The position numbers and the translations under genes were made by a program. Shown here piece after piece: positions 5,537 to 6,691 of a DNA stretch of 6,691 bases. Source of the DNA: Flavobacterium sp. GTDB taxonomy: Bacteria > Bacteroidota > Bacteroidia > Flavobacteriales > Flavobacteriaceae. The first letter of the stretch is position 1, and each line of letters begins with the position of its first letter. The notes under the pieces are model-generated. The model was not told the DNA's origin. It saw nothing but the letters and a program-made list of their open reading frames with translations, and did no database searches. The stretch lies in assembly GCA_030152225.1 (NCBI GenBank), contig JASLHL010000101.1, forward strand, positions 1-6,691, read 5' to 3'.

Positions 5537-6487
5537 ATGTTTCTATTATTCCAAAAACGCGATTTTAGTGCGCTTGTAAGCGACACATTTACCTTTTTAA
5601 AACTAGAGGGAAAAAACTATTTCAAACACTTTTTAAAACTGTGTGGTATTCCCCTATTCCTCATCCTGATTTTTATTTATCTCTTAGCTGATCTGGGCGT
5701 ATCTTCTGCTGTATCGGCCAATGCATATGGAGGATATAATCCAGAGCGCATTATCTCTCAACTGTTTGAAGAACACCTCGCCTTGGGACTATTAGCCATC
5801 GGTGGTCTAGTACTTGTAGCACTTGTTATGGGAATCATCTGTTACTCCTACCCAGTGCTATACATGAAAAACTTGGCCGCTGCTACTGATGAACCCGTAA
5901 ACCAAAACGTTATCGGGAAACAAATCAAAGATAAATTAGGTCTGATCATCGTGTTTTTCTTGGGGACGACCTTTCTCGTTATTCCCTTACTGACGATCTT
6001 ATTCTATATCTCTGTACTCTTAGTCTTCTTGATCGTTGGTATTCCAATCTTAATCTTAATGATACCGACTGCCTATGCCGTTTTAACCCTTGCTTTCTAT
6101 GAATACCTCACGAGAAATGTTGGCTTTTTTACGGCTTATGGAAATGCGATTAAATACGTGCGTTATAATTATTGGTCCATCATTGGAAATACCTTTATTT
6201 TCTATATTATCACTTCGCTGATTACCTTTATTCCCTCGTTTATCATTCAGCTGCTTATCTTAGGTGGAGGCATGTTTTTTGACCCACAAGTTTCAGAAAG
6301 TCAGTTGCTGACTTCCGCCATCACTTGGGGAATTGTACTGCTGTATTTTGTCTACATCCTCTTGGGAACCTTAGCGCAAAACATCATGTTTATCAACCAA
6401 GGAATTATCTTTTATAGCGAAAGAGAAAAAGAGGAAAATTTCTTTACTAAACGCAAAATTGACAGTATTGGTTCGCATAATGAATAA
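5537..6487 (+). CDS. Polytopic membrane protein of unknown function
   Basis: A 316-residue, very hydrophobic protein that I cannot place firmly in a family. An N-terminal amphipathic stretch (FQKRDFSALVSDTFTFLKLEGKNYFKHF within 5-32) resembles the cytosolic lead-in of multi-pass proteins with repeated helix-TM units. About six or seven membrane segments follow, at roughly 34-53, 82-106, 135-157, 160-190 (long, perhaps two), 214-243 and 260-283. A second soluble loop with YLTRNVGFFTAYGNAIKYVRYNYW (190-213) looks like a repeat of the same amphipathic-then-TM layout, as in the YciC-like or GPDPase-membrane-domain superfamily; this is a guess from architecture. The C-terminus is charged and cytosolic (EREKEENFFTKRK). 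The position between SpoIIM-like and exported-protein genes, with an 8-nt overlap to the latter, suggests one transcription unit and possibly one membrane assembly. Confidence 0.85.
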   Translation: MFLLFQKRDFSALVSDTFTFLKLEGKNYFKHFLKLCGIPLFLILIFIYLLADLGVSSAVSANAYGGYNPERIISQLFEEHLALGLLAIGGLVLVALVMGIICYSYPVLYMKNLAAATDEPVNQNVIGKQIKDKLGLIIVFFLGTTFLVIPLLTILFYISVLLVFLIVGIPILILMIPTAYAVLTLAFYEYLTRNVGFFTAYGNAIKYVRYNYWSIIGNTFIFYIITSLITFIPSFIIQLLILGGGMFFDPQVSESQLLTSAITWGIVLLYFVYILLGTLAQNIMFINQGIIFYSEREKEENFFTKRKIDSIGSHNE

Positions 6488-6691
6488 ACGCTTTTCTTTT
6501 TCCTTTCTCTGCCTTTTCTTCTATTTCTTGTCTATCCCTGTCCTTCAGGCACAAGAGCAAGCGGACGATTGTGACGATTGTCCTGTTCAAGTCACTGAAG
6601 ATGTAAAAGAATCCGAAGTAGATACAACCAAAGTTGCATCCAATGCCCACTATCTATTAAACGATACGGAAGGAACGGTCTATGCTAAAAA
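6480..6691 (+). CDS. N-terminus of an exported protein, possibly the DUF4129-type member of the cluster (cut by window edge)
   Basis: An ATG at 6480 overlaps the end of the preceding gene (ATGAATAA, 8 nt) and opens a frame running to the window edge, 70 full codons. The product starts MNKR followed by a Phe/Leu-rich hydrophobic core and SIPVLQA, a standard signal peptide with likely cleavage after Ala24. No lipobox Cys is present, so the mature end is probably periplasmic. The mature part begins QEQADDCDDCPV with a CxxC (Cys31, Cys34) in an acidic stretch, then a hydrophilic segment rich in Glu, Asp, Val and Thr. Too little is visible to name a domain. In related RDD/SpoIIM neighbourhoods an exported single-pass DUF4129 protein often follows, so this is the positional candidate; that identity is inference, the gene itself is well supported. 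Confidence 0.75.
   Translation, partial: MNKRFSFSFLCLFFYFLSIPVLQAQEQADDCDDCPVQVTEDVKESEVDTTKVASNAHYLLNDTEGTVYAK

Noticed and set aside
6447..6650. Minus-strand open frame of 67 codons
   Set aside because: It is antisense to the end of the 316-residue membrane protein gene and to the signal-peptide gene, whose sense frame has a clear signal peptide and the expected overlap with its upstream neighbour.

Overview
The window looks like a chromosomal segment of a flavobacterium (phylum Bacteroidota, probably family Flavobacteriaceae; Myroides- or Flavobacterium-like, but the genus cannot be fixed from sequence alone). Supporting signs are the moderately AT-rich DNA, starts without a Shine-Dalgarno but with A/T-rich leaders, the protein families and their order, and heptameric intergenic repeats. 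There is no sign of phage, insertion sequence, CRISPR or tRNA. Gene density is high and no gene-free stretch exceeds 200 bases.

Layout. Positions 1-125 hold a possible start of a leftward gene running off the left edge (1-35) and a perfect 7-bp tandem repeat (80-128) that runs into the stop codon of a leftward group III truncated haemoglobin gene (126-497). Divergent from it is a tight rightward operon (555-2969). It encodes a DUF2520/Rossmann protein, a KdsC-like HAD phosphatase (1-nt overlap), a Maf nucleotide pyrophosphatase and a short MscS-type channel. The operon meets a convergent leftward pair (RDD membrane protein, then TRIC-family channel, 4534-3164). The 194-bp spacer between them holds a near-symmetric bidirectional terminator (3032-3078) embedded in heptad-periodic DNA on both sides.

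At 4535-4559 only 25 bp separate the RDD gene from a divergent rightward operon. That operon encodes a SpoIIM/DUF95 membrane protein (4560-5525), an unrecognised polytopic membrane protein (5537-6487) and the N-terminus of an exported protein with an early CxxC (6480 to the right edge, 8-nt overlap).

Function. The left operon mixes housekeeping roles: Kdo/LPS precursor dephosphorylation, nucleotide-pool sanitation, an unknown NAD(P)-type protein and osmotic protection. The right half resembles the widespread but poorly understood RDD-SpoIIM-membrane protein-DUF4129-MoxR-DUF58 neighbourhood, also found in actinobacteria. If so, the cut-off gene would be the DUF4129-type member, and MoxR and DUF58 genes would lie just to the right.

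The most distinctive unexplained signal is the heptad DNA. All three complete gene ends next to non-coding DNA (globin, MscS, TRIC) carry 7-bp-periodic TGATGGG-like tracts directly after the stop in mRNA sense. Two of these lead on through CAAnnnn heptads into the terminator hairpin. One tract is also a strong G-quadruplex candidate.
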